Positions 9,648-17,333 of a stretch of 64,000 bases of DNA are shown here, one piece after another. The stretch is taken from positions 2,604,001 to 2,668,000 of the forward strand of contig NZ_CP124855.1 in the NCBI RefSeq assembly GCF_030012525.1, written 5' to 3'. The DNA is from Chryseobacterium gotjawalense. GTDB taxonomy: Bacteria > Bacteroidota > Bacteroidia > Flavobacteriales > Weeksellaceae. A program made the position numbers and the translations under genes. Under the pieces are notes generated by a model that did no database searches, had not been told where the DNA came from, and saw only the letters and a program-made list of their open reading frames with translations. Numbering within the stretch: the stretch's first letter is position 1; each line of letters begins with the position of its first letter.

Positions 9648-10439
9648 ATGAGGAAAGTTTTTTTACTGCTCACTTTTTTTATTTTAATTAAAGTGCAGTC
9701 CCAGTTTTTTTCCGGTGAAATTTTGATTAGAGATAAATCGGTGTATTATCTTAATCAGGTGTATGTCACCAATATTACCGCTCAAAAGACGGTTTATACC
9801 GATTATTTTGGAACTTTCAAGATCCCTGCAAAACCGGGAGATATAATCCGTTTTACTTCGATAATGACCGATCGTACAGATGTGAAGGTGACTGCCGAAC
9901 AACTCCAGACCAATAAAAATTTTGTCGAATTGAAAATCGCCTACTATGACATACAGGAAGTGGTGATTAATAAATTTAAACCTACCGGAAATCTTAAAAA
10001 GGATGTGAGTTCTTTGAAAAATGGTGAAAAAATATTGGCATTGCAAAAGATGATTGGCCTTCCGGCACCCGTTGGAGATGGAACTTCCCCTCAGTTACCC
10101 GTTGCTGGATTCAGCGGTGGTGGACTTACTTTTAGTTTAGAAAGTATTTATGATATTTTATCCGGCGAGCGTAAAAAACAGGAGCGGGCACAACAATATG
10201 AAAAAATGAATGGGGCAGTTACCAATATCAGAAACTACTATGGTGACGCATACTTTACCAACCTTAAAATACCGGTAAATCTCATCGACAACTTTCTGCA
10301 GTTTGTCTATTCTTCCGACAACCTTTATCCTTTCGTAAAGGCTAATAACTATGAAGCAATCGCCATTTATATCGACAAATATCTGCCTATTTATCAACGG
10401 AGATTAAAAAATTCGCAGTTGATGAACGAGTTTAAGTAA
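9648..10439 (+). CDS. Secreted protein with carboxypeptidase-D regulatory-like domain
   Basis: 263 residues with signal peptide 'LLLTFFILIKVQSQ'. Residues about 20-110 ('SGEILIRDKSVYYLNQVYV', 'DYFGTFKIPAKPGD', 'YYDIQEVVI') resemble the CarboxypepD_reg-like beta-sandwich of Bacteroidota envelope proteins, including the typical 'G-x-F-x-I-x-A-x-x-G-D' turn. The rest is helical and has no barrel, so this is a stand-alone periplasmic or outer-membrane-associated protein, not a TonB receptor. ATG at 9648 is the first start. It has no co-directional neighbour within 300 bases. Function unknown. Confidence 0.72.
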   Translation: MRKVFLLLTFFILIKVQSQFFSGEILIRDKSVYYLNQVYVTNITAQKTVYTDYFGTFKIPAKPGDIIRFTSIMTDRTDVKVTAEQLQTNKNFVELKIAYYDIQEVVINKFKPTGNLKKDVSSLKNGEKILALQKMIGLPAPVGDGTSPQLPVAGFSGGGLTFSLESIYDILSGERKKQERAQQYEKMNGAVTNIRNYYGDAYFTNLKIPVNLIDNFLQFVYSSDNLYPFVKANNYEAIAIYIDKYLPIYQRRLKNSQLMNEFK

Positions 10440-10524
10440 GTTGAAATCCTCATTAATTAATTTGCTGATTATTTTTTATCATTGGAGATGTATTCACTTT
10501 AAAGATGATAATGTGGTTAATATT

Positions 10525-10734
10525 TTATACAATATGTTCTTGCGCATCATTTGCTGAAACTGCGATTTTAGCTTTTCTTTTTCCGCCAAAAAACCTCTTG
10601 TAATTCTCCTCGTATTTAAAATGGTGATGAACCCAACTTCTGTTGAAATGAAGAATAAGACTGTTCCGCAAAGAAACTATTCTATTGATCGGGAATAAAT
10701 CAGACTGTAATTTAATTGTAAGAATTGAAATCAT
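10525..10734 (-). CDS. Possible small basic protein, unrecognised
   Basis: A 69-codon frame fills the 366-base gap between two plus-strand genes. The translation is rich in His, Lys and Arg ('SWVHHHFKYEENYKRFFGG', 'KRKAKIAV') and has no signal peptide. I see no good -7 box upstream and no homolog I recognise, so coding status is uncertain. In its favour are the composition, the ATG start preceded by an A-rich stretch, and the fact that it overlaps no other gene. The rest of 10440-10805 holds AT-rich spacer and the trmB promoter. Confidence 0.35.
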   Translation of the reverse strand: MISILTIKLQSDLFPINRIVSLRNSLILHFNRSWVHHHFKYEENYKRFFGGKRKAKIAVSANDAQEHIV

Positions 10735-10778
10735 GATTTCTTTTTAAATTTTTAAAGCGGTAAGAAATTATTTTTAAG

Positions 10779-10786
10779 TAATTTTG
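10779..10786 (+). promoter_or_regulatory. -7 box of the trmB promoter
   Basis: TAATTTTG matches TAnnTTTG and lies 19 bases before ATG 10806. Confidence 0.6.
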
Positions 10787-10805
10787 AGCGATTTTTGAAA
10801 AAAAT

Positions 10806-11483
10806 ATGGGTAAAAATAAAATGGCAAGATTTGCCGAAAACAAGACGCTTCCGAATGTATTTCAACCAACCAGAGCTGAGGCTTTAGCTGATTTTCATCT
10901 CAAAGGTAAATGGCGCCAGGAGGTATTTAAAAATGACAATCCTATCGTTTTAGAATTAGGATGTGGCAAAGGTGAATACTCGGTAGGTTTGGGAAGAGCT
11001 TTCCCGGAAAAAAACTTTATAGGAGTCGATATCAAAGGAGCCAGATTTTGGTTCGGTGCAAAAGATGCCATTGACAATAATTTGCACAATGTTGCGTTTC
11101 TAAGAACGCAGATTGAATTAATTGATCATTTTTTTGATGAAGGTGAGGTTGATGAAATCTGGATTACCTTCCCAGATCCGCAGATAAAATACCGACGGAC
11201 CAAACATAGAATGACCCATCCGGATTTTCTGGAACGGTACAAGAAAATTTTAAAGAAAGATGGAATCATGCATCTTAAAACAGATTCGGAGTTTTTGCAT
11301 GGATATACGTTGGGACTTCTTCAGGGTTTAGGTCATGAAATTATGTTTGCTAACCACGATATTTACGGTGCTCCGGAGTTTGATCCTGAGACGCCTTTAT
11401 TAAGAGAAATAAAAACCTATTATGAAGGATTGTTTTCTGCCAAAGGGAAAACCATCACTTATATTAAATTTAAAATCAAATAA
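10806..11483 (+). CDS. trmB: tRNA (guanine-N7-)-methyltransferase TrmB
   Basis: 225 residues. The family methylates G46 in the variable loop of tRNA with SAM. The SAM site 'VLELGCGKGEYSVGLG' is near residues 50-65, 'FIGVDIKGARFW' follows, and the TrmB signature 'EIWITFPDPQIKYRRTKHRM' (substrate loop with FPDP) is intact, as is a C-terminal 'TYYEGLFSAKGKTITYIKFK'. Length is normal. ATG 10806 follows a -7 box. The next gene starts 15 bases after the stop, so the two may be one transcript. Confidence 0.94.
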   Translation: MGKNKMARFAENKTLPNVFQPTRAEALADFHLKGKWRQEVFKNDNPIVLELGCGKGEYSVGLGRAFPEKNFIGVDIKGARFWFGAKDAIDNNLHNVAFLRTQIELIDHFFDEGEVDEIWITFPDPQIKYRRTKHRMTHPDFLERYKKILKKDGIMHLKTDSEFLHGYTLGLLQGLGHEIMFANHDIYGAPEFDPETPLLREIKTYYEGLFSAKGKTITYIKFKIK

Positions 11484-11498
11484 CCGCTCATTACATTA

Positions 11499-12185
11499 AT
11501 GAAGAAAATATTTTTCACACTTTCGATAGTAAGTTGTATTTCAATTTCTGCTCAGAAAAAATATAATAATATCGTCAACAGTAATAATATTACCGAGATC
11601 GAAAACTTTCTGAAGGAGGCTCATCCTGATGATTCACGACGGTTCACGCTGAAACGCAAACTGGTTTCGCTGAAAAATCAGCAGTGGATGAAACAGGAGA
11701 AATCGAGTTTTTCACCGGTGCAGCCTTCAAAAGCTAAAGCGGTGGAGCAGGCTAATCCAACAGGAATTTCTGTGAAAAGTACCTCTTCAGGTTTGGTTAA
11801 TCACAGCAGTGAAGATGAAGAATTCCGAAAGTTAATTTCCGAAACATCAGCAACTCATAAGGAAAAAACAGTGAAATTATTAAATCAACTTTTTGATAAT
11901 GATATTTCGAATGAGCATGCAATTCTTTTAATTAAAAATACAGGCGACTGTAATATTATTGTTAGGATTAAAGGAAAAGAATTTTACAATCTTGCGGTTC
12001 CTGCGCATGGCGAAAATTTTTTGACAGTAAAAAAAGGAGAGTATCAGCTCTCCGGTAATATGTGTGAAGCGCGATATAATTCGAGCAAGAATATCGCCAA
12101 AAACATGCTGGTAACACTGAATAAAGCACCAAATACCAGCTATGCGGAAAGAACTGGCAACAATGCCAACGGGATTTCTAATTAG
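11499..12185 (+). CDS. Secreted protein with C-terminal DUF6759-like domain
   Basis: 228 residues with signal peptide 'IFFTLSIVSCISISAQ'. An N-terminal helical region ('NITEIENFLKEAHPDDSRR') leads to a Ser/Thr/Pro-rich linker at about 70-105, then a compact C-terminal domain of about 100 residues ('LLIKNTGDCNIIVRIKG', 'YNLAVPAHGENFLTVKKGEY') with two cysteines. That domain resembles DUF6759, known in Chryseobacterium-type genomes; the beta-rich pattern suggests binding rather than catalysis. It follows trmB closely and is convergent with rpsB across a shared terminator. Function unknown. Confidence 0.72.
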   Translation: MKKIFFTLSIVSCISISAQKKYNNIVNSNNITEIENFLKEAHPDDSRRFTLKRKLVSLKNQQWMKQEKSSFSPVQPSKAKAVEQANPTGISVKSTSSGLVNHSSEDEEFRKLISETSATHKEKTVKLLNQLFDNDISNEHAILLIKNTGDCNIIVRIKGKEFYNLAVPAHGENFLTVKKGEYQLSGNMCEARYNSSKNIAKNMLVTLNKAPNTSYAERTGNNANGISN

Positions 12186-12222
12186 AAAGTTATACAATAA
12201 ACAAAATCCGATTATGTAATAA

Positions 12223-12257
12223 AAAAAAGGTTCAGAAATAATTCTGAACCTTTTTTT
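12223..12257. terminator. Bidirectional terminator between the DUF6759-like gene and rpsB
   Basis: AAAGGTTCAGAA pairs with TTCTGAACCTTT around a short loop, flanked by A on the left and T on the right, so it can stop transcription from both sides. Confidence 0.85.
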
Positions 12258-12274
12258 ATTTGGAAGATAAAATC

Positions 12275-13045
12275 TTATTCTGCAGAAGCGGAATCGAAAT
12301 CCACATCAGCATCAGCTGAAGCTTTTTCTCCTTCTTCTTTAGATTTTTCTTTATCTGCTTTTCTTTGAGACAAACCGTCTTTGATAGAAGCTGAAACTAC
12401 GCTCAAGATCATATCAATAGATTTAGATGCATCATCATTTCCAGGAATTACGTATTCCACTTTTCTTGGATCAGAGTTTGTATCTACGATTGCGAAAATT
12501 GGAATTCCCAATTTCTTAGCCTCAGTAACAGCGATGTGTTCTTTCATGATATCAACAACAAAAAGTGCTGATGGAAGACGAACCATATCGGAAATTGAAC
12601 CTAAGTTTTTCTCAAGGTTAGCTCTTTGACGGTCAACCTGAAGTCTTTCTTTTTTAGATAAAGTTTCGAAAGTTCCGTCTTTCTTCATTTTATCAATATG
12701 GTTCATTTTCTTAACCGCTTTACGGATGGTAACAAAATTTGTTAACATTCCTCCAGGCCATCTTTCAGTAATATAAGGCATATTAAGTTCTGCTGCATAT
12801 TTTGATACAACTTCTTTCGCTTGCTTTTTAGTAGCAACAAAAAGAACTTTTTTACCTGCAGAAGTGATTTTTTCCAAAGCTGAACAAGCTTCGTCCAATT
12901 TCACAGCTGTTTTATGTAAGTCTACGATGTGAATACCGTTTTTCTCCATAAAAATGTATGGAGCCATATTTGGATTCCACTTTCTGGTCATGTGACCAAA
13001 GTGTACGCCTGCCTCTAAAAGGTCTTTAACATTTGCTTTTGCCAT
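12275..13045 (-). CDS. rpsB: 30S ribosomal protein S2
   Basis: 256 residues, starting 'MAKANVKDLLEAGVHFGHMT' with the S2 signature 'RKWNPNMAPYIF' and the usual helical-hairpin region (about 100-160). The C-terminus has an acidic extension ('DADVDFDSASAE'), common in this class. It is third in the set rplM-rpsI-rpsB but separated from rpsI by 176 bases carrying simple repeats, so it may have its own promoter. It is followed directly by a terminator; tsf, which usually follows rpsB, is not here. Confidence 0.97.
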   Translation of the reverse strand: MAKANVKDLLEAGVHFGHMTRKWNPNMAPYIFMEKNGIHIVDLHKTAVKLDEACSALEKITSAGKKVLFVATKKQAKEVVSKYAAELNMPYITERWPGGMLTNFVTIRKAVKKMNHIDKMKKDGTFETLSKKERLQVDRQRANLEKNLGSISDMVRLPSALFVVDIMKEHIAVTEAKKLGIPIFAIVDTNSDPRKVEYVIPGNDDASKSIDMILSVVSASIKDGLSQRKADKEKSKEEGEKASADADVDFDSASAE

Positions 13046-13221
13046 GTCTCTTTTTTGTTTTTAGTTTACGTGCCGCTTTATGCAATCAACGATTTCTTTG
13101 ATGGGAGAAATGTTTGGGTGCTAAACTAACGGGGCATTTTTTGATTAGATAATAGATGAATAGATAACAGACATTCGACAAAAAGTCTCTGGTCTCCAAT
13201 CTATAAGTCTCCAGTCTCGTA

Positions 13222-13608
13222 TTAACGTTTCGAGAATTGGAATTTCTTTCTTGCTTTTTTCTGACCTGGTTTCTTTCTTTCCACCATTCTTGCGTCTCTC
13301 GTAAGCAATCCGTGTGGCTTCAAAAGCAAACGGTTTTCTTCGTTGATTTCGCACATTGCTCTAGAAATAGCTAATCTGATAGCTTCAGCCTGACCGGTAA
13401 TACCTCCACCGAAAACATTCACAGTTACGTCATACTGACCTACTGATTCTGTTAACAAAAATGGCTGATTCACTTTGTAAACTAAAACGTCAGTTCCAAA
13501 GTATTCCTTAGAATCCTTTTTGTTTATCGTGATCATACCAGAACCTGGTCTCACATAAACTCTTGCAACAGAAGTTTTTCTTCTTCCGATTTTATGAACT
13601 ATTGACAT
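13222..13608 (-). CDS. rpsI: 30S ribosomal protein S9
   Basis: 128 residues with the S9 pattern 'HKIGRRKTSVARVYVRPGSG', 'GGGITGQAEAIRLAISRA', and the basic C-terminal tail ending 'KARKKFQFSKR' that reaches toward the P-site tRNA anticodon. ATG at 13608 lies only five bases after the rplM stop, so the two are one operon. Confidence 0.97.
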   Translation of the reverse strand: MSIVHKIGRRKTSVARVYVRPGSGMITINKKDSKEYFGTDVLVYKVNQPFLLTESVGQYDVTVNVFGGGITGQAEAIRLAISRAMCEINEENRLLLKPHGLLTRDARMVERKKPGQKKARKKFQFSKR

Positions 13609-13613
13609 ATTAA

Positions 13614-14069
13614 TTATTTGAATTCGTTAATATTAATTACTTTTGGCTGCTGAGCTTCATGTTTGTGCTCTGTTCCTTCATATAAATAAAGGTTTTTGAA
13701 CAGTTGATTCCCTAATTTAGTTTTTGGAATCATTCCTTTTACGGATTTTTCCAATACTTTCAAAGAATCTTTCTTTTGAAGTTCGAGCGCAGTCATTGAC
13801 TTTTGACCACCTGGATAACCAGTATGCCAAATGTAAGTTTTGTCAGCCCACTTGTTTCCGGAAAGAGTAACTTTCCCTGCATTCAAAACGATTACATTAT
13901 CTCCGCAATCTGCGTGAGGTGTAAAATTCGTTTTGTGCTTACCTCTCAAAATCTTTGCAACCTTAGAAGCTAATCTTCCTAGAGGCTGTCCTTCAGCGTC
14001 TACCACAACCCATTCTTTATTTGCAGTAGCTTTGTTAGCTGAAACGGTTTTGTAACTTAATGTATTCAC
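13614..14069 (-). CDS. rplM: 50S ribosomal protein L13 (GTG start)
   Basis: 151 residues from GTG 14069, giving '(M)NTLSYKTVSANKATANKEW', the N-terminus expected for flavobacterial L13; 'TYIWHTGYPGG' and the terminal 'ININEFK' are intact. In-frame earlier codons exist: ATG 14093 would add eight residues (MFNRKRKI) and TTG 14105 twelve. The -7 box at 14116-14123 puts the transcript start at about 14110, which leaves almost no leader for TTG 14105. The choice between 14093 and 14069 rests on family length. First gene of the rplM-rpsI unit. Confidence 0.93.
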   Translation of the reverse strand: MNTLSYKTVSANKATANKEWVVVDAEGQPLGRLASKVAKILRGKHKTNFTPHADCGDNVIVLNAGKVTLSGNKWADKTYIWHTGYPGGQKSMTALELQKKDSLKVLEKSVKGMIPKTKLGNQLFKNLYLYEGTEHKHEAQQPKVININEFK

Positions 14070-14115
14070 AATTTTTCGTTTACGATTAAACATAATTTTC
14101 CCCAATACGGGTGTG

Positions 14116-14123
14116 CAAAGGTA
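14116..14123 (-). promoter_or_regulatory. -7 box of the rplM-rpsI promoter
   Basis: On the minus strand the sequence reads TACCTTTG, a perfect TAnnTTTG, followed by C. It lies 47 bases before the GTG start at 14069. Confidence 0.7.
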
Positions 14124-14240
14124 TAAATTTTTTTTCTAACTGAAAATGTTTTCAACAAGATTATTTCAGGGATTCGAAATTGAAATTCTTAGCATCATTT
14201 TTTATTCATTAAATGAAAGCCAAGGAACGTTCTGAATGCC

Positions 14241-14573
14241 TTATTTACGCAGAGATTTCGATCTTCGAAAACTTGCAATTAAATAATAGGCAACAAAAAC
14301 CATCGAGAATTTAATTACAGAAGGAACGGCGAGCTGAAGATTAAAAAGAAACAAACCTAATAAAATGAGTAAACCCATTCCCAGAAAAGAAATTCCCAAT
14401 TTTTGAGGAAGAGAAAATCTGGGGTCATCTAAAAAATAAGCAGTTCCCCAGGCTAAACCAAAAGCAAAGCCGTAATACAAATCCAGTTCCCAACCTTGAC
14501 TTCCCAATAAAAAGTAACTCAGGAAAAAACTGAGGGCGGTTCCGGCGAATAAATAAAGAAAAGCTCTTTGCAT
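14241..14573 (-). CDS. Small multi-pass membrane protein
   Basis: 110 residues from ATG 14573 ('MQRAFLYLFAGTALSFFLSY'), with about four hydrophobic segments (5-22, 32-48, 62-80, 85-103) and a basic end 'FRRSKSLRK'. The frame continues upstream to 14639, but the promoter at 14591-14623 lies inside that extension, so the shorter start is preferred. It is transcribed away from the lipoprotein gene at 14705. No family recognised and no function proposed. Confidence 0.68.
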   Translation of the reverse strand: MQRAFLYLFAGTALSFFLSYFLLGSQGWELDLYYGFAFGLAWGTAYFLDDPRFSLPQKLGISFLGMGLLILLGLFLFNLQLAVPSVIKFSMVFVAYYLIASFRRSKSLRK

Positions 14574-14590
14574 AATGACTAAAGTTTCCA

Positions 14591-14623
14591 CAAAAATAAT
14601 GAATTGTTTGTCTGCCCTGTCAA
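14591..14623 (-). promoter_or_regulatory. Promoter of the small membrane protein gene
   Basis: On the minus strand TTG (14623-14621), 22 bases, then TATTTTTG (14598-14591). ATG 14573 is 18 bases further on. It decides between the two possible starts of that gene. Confidence 0.6.
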
Positions 14624-14704
14624 AAAAAAGAAATAACATTTGTGTATGTAGTTTTTTTTTTTTTTCTTTTACTAGCGATTTTTAACAACAAAAAACAACA
14701 AGAA

Positions 14705-16291
14705 ATGATGAAAATTAAGTTTTCAAAAATCGTTTTAACAGCAGCGCTTGCGGTGAGTTTATACTCGTGTAGGGAAGAAATGGTGCAGCAAGATTCAGCA
14801 GAGAACAAAGTTGAATTGGCGGAAGCTACAGTAAAAAACGGGAGGTTATATTTCCTAAATAAGGAATCTTTAACTTTTGCATATGACAAAATTAAAAATG
14901 CGGAGGATGAAGTAATTGCTGATTATGTAGATTCTAAGAATATTATTTCTCTGAGACCTATTGTTACCGAAAAAAATGAAAATAAAATCGGAAAACAACT
15001 GAAAGAAAGAATAGCTATATTAAAAAGTAATAAAAGGTACATGACTTATTTGGAATCTAAAGGAATCCAAAGCAAAACAGAAAATACAGAAGAAATTGTA
15101 GATGATATTGATGATTTAGAAGAAATTATCGGAGATGATGCTTACGCTGCCTTTTTAGATAGCCGTGCAGAAATTCAAGTAGCAAACAAAATTTATAAAT
15201 ATACAGATGTTGGTTTGTTTATTGTTGAAGATACAAGATATGACGAATTAAGCCAATACTTAGCAATTAACAATATTTCTGATGATCTTTTATATCCTAC
15301 CAATAAAACTGTGCAAACCAATTATATTCAAAGTAAACCTGCCGGATTGGAAACTAATGTTGCTGATGGTATCACGTATTTTAATAATCGATCTATAACG
15401 GAGGAAGAAGATGATCCTAATGGAGGTGGCGACACTTATTACCCGCCATATAATCCCCCGACAAATCCACCCACGGAAGATTTAGCAACAATCATAAATA
15501 ATTTGAAAATCGGGGAAGTCAGAAAACCTAAATTAGGAAACCTTTTTGGTACTACATGGGTAACTGATGACGTATATGAAAGTAAAAGAAGGGTTAAGGT
15601 GAAATTTTATTCTCAAAATTTGTATTTAGTTTATACTGTTGGTAGTAAAGTAAAACACCAATATAAAGGATGGCCAGGAACATGGAGAAAAGAAAATGCA
15701 GACAAGTTAGGTATTGGGGTAAATTCCATCAGTTGGACTTTTAGCCACTCAATGAATATGAGCGCCCCTGTTGGAGTTCCGAAGCAAGCATATTGGTTTG
15801 GAAGTAATATGTATACATCTACTAATGGAATTTCTTTCACATTTGAGCAAAACCAAAATATACCATCTTTACCTTTCGCATCTAATTTAGATGGAGTCAT
15901 TCAGTTTGTTACAGACTTTACTAGTCTTACTGAGGAACAATTAGACAAACTATTCTGGGAAAATGCTTGGAAACAGGCTAATGAACTTCTTGAGGGGCAA
16001 AATAAAAAACTGAATAGAGTTGCTTTTATTGTAGATTCCTATGGTTCAACATATATACGTTATTATGATTTTAGCCAAATAGAAGATAATCAAGATGTAA
16101 TTGAAAGGGTTTTTGACTGGGGTATTGCAACTCCACAATTTACATACACATTTGGAGGTGGTGTCGGTAATGGAGTATCAATTACAAGTTATAAATTTGA
16201 TTTTCTAAGACCAAAAGCGACTGCTGTTAAAATGTATGGTATTGCTAAAAAGAATGGTGCATGGCATGGTGTAAAGCTGGATGCAAAGTAA
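14705..16291 (+). CDS. Unrecognised two-domain lipoprotein with Pro-rich linker
   Basis: 528 residues from ATG 14705 (a second ATG at 14708 is equally possible); the frame upstream is a T-rich run and is not used. The signal 'IVLTAALAVSLYSCREE' ends in a lipobox Cys. Residues about 25-240 are acidic and partly helical ('IVDDIDDLEEIIGDDAYAAF'). A linker at about 245-265 is rich in Pro, Asn and Tyr ('YYPPYNPPTNPPTED'). The C-terminal 260 residues are beta-like and rich in Tyr, Trp and Gly ('GWPGTWRKENADKLGIGVN', 'TYTFGGGVGNGVSITSY'). I recognise no family. Base composition looks more AT-rich than in icmF nearby, which may point to recent acquisition. Two further envelope genes follow within 10 bases. 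Confidence 0.8.
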   Translation: MMKIKFSKIVLTAALAVSLYSCREEMVQQDSAENKVELAEATVKNGRLYFLNKESLTFAYDKIKNAEDEVIADYVDSKNIISLRPIVTEKNENKIGKQLKERIAILKSNKRYMTYLESKGIQSKTENTEEIVDDIDDLEEIIGDDAYAAFLDSRAEIQVANKIYKYTDVGLFIVEDTRYDELSQYLAINNISDDLLYPTNKTVQTNYIQSKPAGLETNVADGITYFNNRSITEEEDDPNGGGDTYYPPYNPPTNPPTEDLATIINNLKIGEVRKPKLGNLFGTTWVTDDVYESKRRVKVKFYSQNLYLVYTVGSKVKHQYKGWPGTWRKENADKLGIGVNSISWTFSHSMNMSAPVGVPKQAYWFGSNMYTSTNGISFTFEQNQNIPSLPFASNLDGVIQFVTDFTSLTEEQLDKLFWENAWKQANELLEGQNKKLNRVAFIVDSYGSTYIRYYDFSQIEDNQDVIERVFDWGIATPQFTYTFGGGVGNGVSITSYKFDFLRPKATAVKMYGIAKKNGAWHGVKLDAK

Positions 16292-16292
16292 T

Positions 16293-16670
16293 ATGAAAAA
16301 AATCCATTGGTTACTCTTATTTTGTTTTTTTGTGAATATATCTTGTATTTCTGATGAAGAAAGGCAAAGGCAAGTAAATTCTGGCTATCAAGGAAAATGG
16401 ATCGGCAGTTTTACTGGTGATGATACTGGAATTATCACGTTCAACGTAAAAAAAGAAGGAACCCTTGAAGGAAATTTATCTTCTACTACTTCTGGTTTTT
16501 CAGAAAACTTTGAGGGTTATGTTAATTTTAATGGAAAGTTTGATGTTAACACTAAAGCAAAATATTATTTTTCAGGCTATTTAGACAACGTAAAACCTTT
16601 AGAAGGTCAATGGACGCAAATTTTGCAGAACGGAACTGCCAAAGGTACTTTCACTCTTAAAAAACAATAA
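16293..16670 (+). CDS. Small unrecognised lipoprotein
   Basis: 125 residues from ATG 16293, one base after the stop of the preceding lipoprotein gene; the 16281 start is rejected because 16293 gives a proper signal ('WLLLFCFFVNISCISDE') with lipobox Cys. The mature part is a short beta-rich domain with a lipocalin-like pattern ('YQGKWIGSFTGDDTGIITFN', 'LEGQWTQILQNGTAKGTFTL') made of paired Gly-Lys-Trp and Gly-Gln-Trp strands. The tight spacing shows an operon with both neighbours. It could be a partner of the large lipoprotein; no function is known. Confidence 0.78.
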   Translation: MKKIHWLLLFCFFVNISCISDEERQRQVNSGYQGKWIGSFTGDDTGIITFNVKKEGTLEGNLSSTTSGFSENFEGYVNFNGKFDVNTKAKYYFSGYLDNVKPLEGQWTQILQNGTAKGTFTLKKQ

Positions 16671-16675
16671 AACTT

Positions 16676-17224
16676 ATGAAAAAAATTACTCTTATTTTTT
16701 CAATTATCATTGCAATTTATACATCTGCACAAGAAAAAGCAAGCCTAGAAAAATCTGTAACCGGAATACAAATTGGGTTTTTCGGGGTGGAAATTTATAA
16801 TGAAGCAAAACTCTCAGATGCGGTTTCACTGAGAAGTCAATTGGCTTTATATTCTTCCATTTGGGGCGGGGATTTGTACAGCAAAACAGGTTTCGCTTTG
16901 GCTCCTGCGCTTTCAGTTACTCCAAAATATTATTATAATCTCCAAAAAAGAAAAGATAAAGGAAGAAATATTTCCAACAATTCAGGGAATTATATTTCCG
17001 CAAAATTAGAGTATGTTCCTAATTGGTTTGTTATTTCAAATGTTCCGGGGATTGGAGTAAATGACATGATTTCTTTTATTCCAACTTGGGGTTTAAGAAG
17101 AAATATCGCAACGAATTTTAATTATGAATTTAAAGCAGGTTTAGGAATTGGTAAAATTTTGCAAAAAGGATATGATACCCAAGTTGTACCGGAATTAAGT
17201 TTTAAAATCGGTTACGATTTCTAA
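16676..17224 (+). CDS. Small outer-membrane beta-barrel-like protein
   Basis: 182 residues with signal peptide 'LIFSIIIAIYTSAQ'. Alternating strands such as 'TGIQIGFFGVEIYNEAKL', 'VSLRSQLALYSS', 'NYISAKLEYVPNWF' and the terminal 'LSFKIGYDF' ending in Phe are typical of small eight-stranded barrels. It starts five bases after the previous stop, so it belongs to the same operon as the two lipoproteins. A terminator follows. A porin or an anchor for the lipoproteins are both possible; this is inference only. Confidence 0.75.
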   Translation: MKKITLIFSIIIAIYTSAQEKASLEKSVTGIQIGFFGVEIYNEAKLSDAVSLRSQLALYSSIWGGDLYSKTGFALAPALSVTPKYYYNLQKRKDKGRNISNNSGNYISAKLEYVPNWFVISNVPGIGVNDMISFIPTWGLRRNIATNFNYEFKAGLGIGKILQKGYDTQVVPELSFKIGYDF

Positions 17225-17250
17225 CCTGAAATTTCAAAAATAAATCTACA

Positions 17251-17284
17251 AAACCCTTTCCATAAACAGGAAGGGTTTTCTTTT
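17251..17284 (+). terminator. Terminator of the lipoprotein/barrel operon
   Basis: AAACCCTTTCC and GGAAGGGTTT pair around a short A-rich loop (17251-17278), followed by T-rich sequence. Confidence 0.8.
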
Positions 17285-17304
17285 CCCAAAATTTCAAAAA
17301 TCCC

Positions 17305-17312
17305 TATCTTTG
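17305..17312 (+). promoter_or_regulatory. -7 box of the icmF promoter
   Basis: TATCTTTG matches TAnnTTTG, 21 bases before ATG 17334. It overlaps the codon at 17310, which therefore cannot be the start. Confidence 0.65.
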
Positions 17313-17333
17313 AAACCAATCGAAAATTCAATT

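Noticed and set aside
12381-12629. Plus-strand 82-codon frame inside rpsB
   Set aside because: Antisense to a conserved ribosomal gene.
13145-13354. 69-codon minus-strand frame over the rpsI end and the rpsI-rpsB gap
   Set aside because: It is another frame of rpsI extended through simple repeats, with no independent support.
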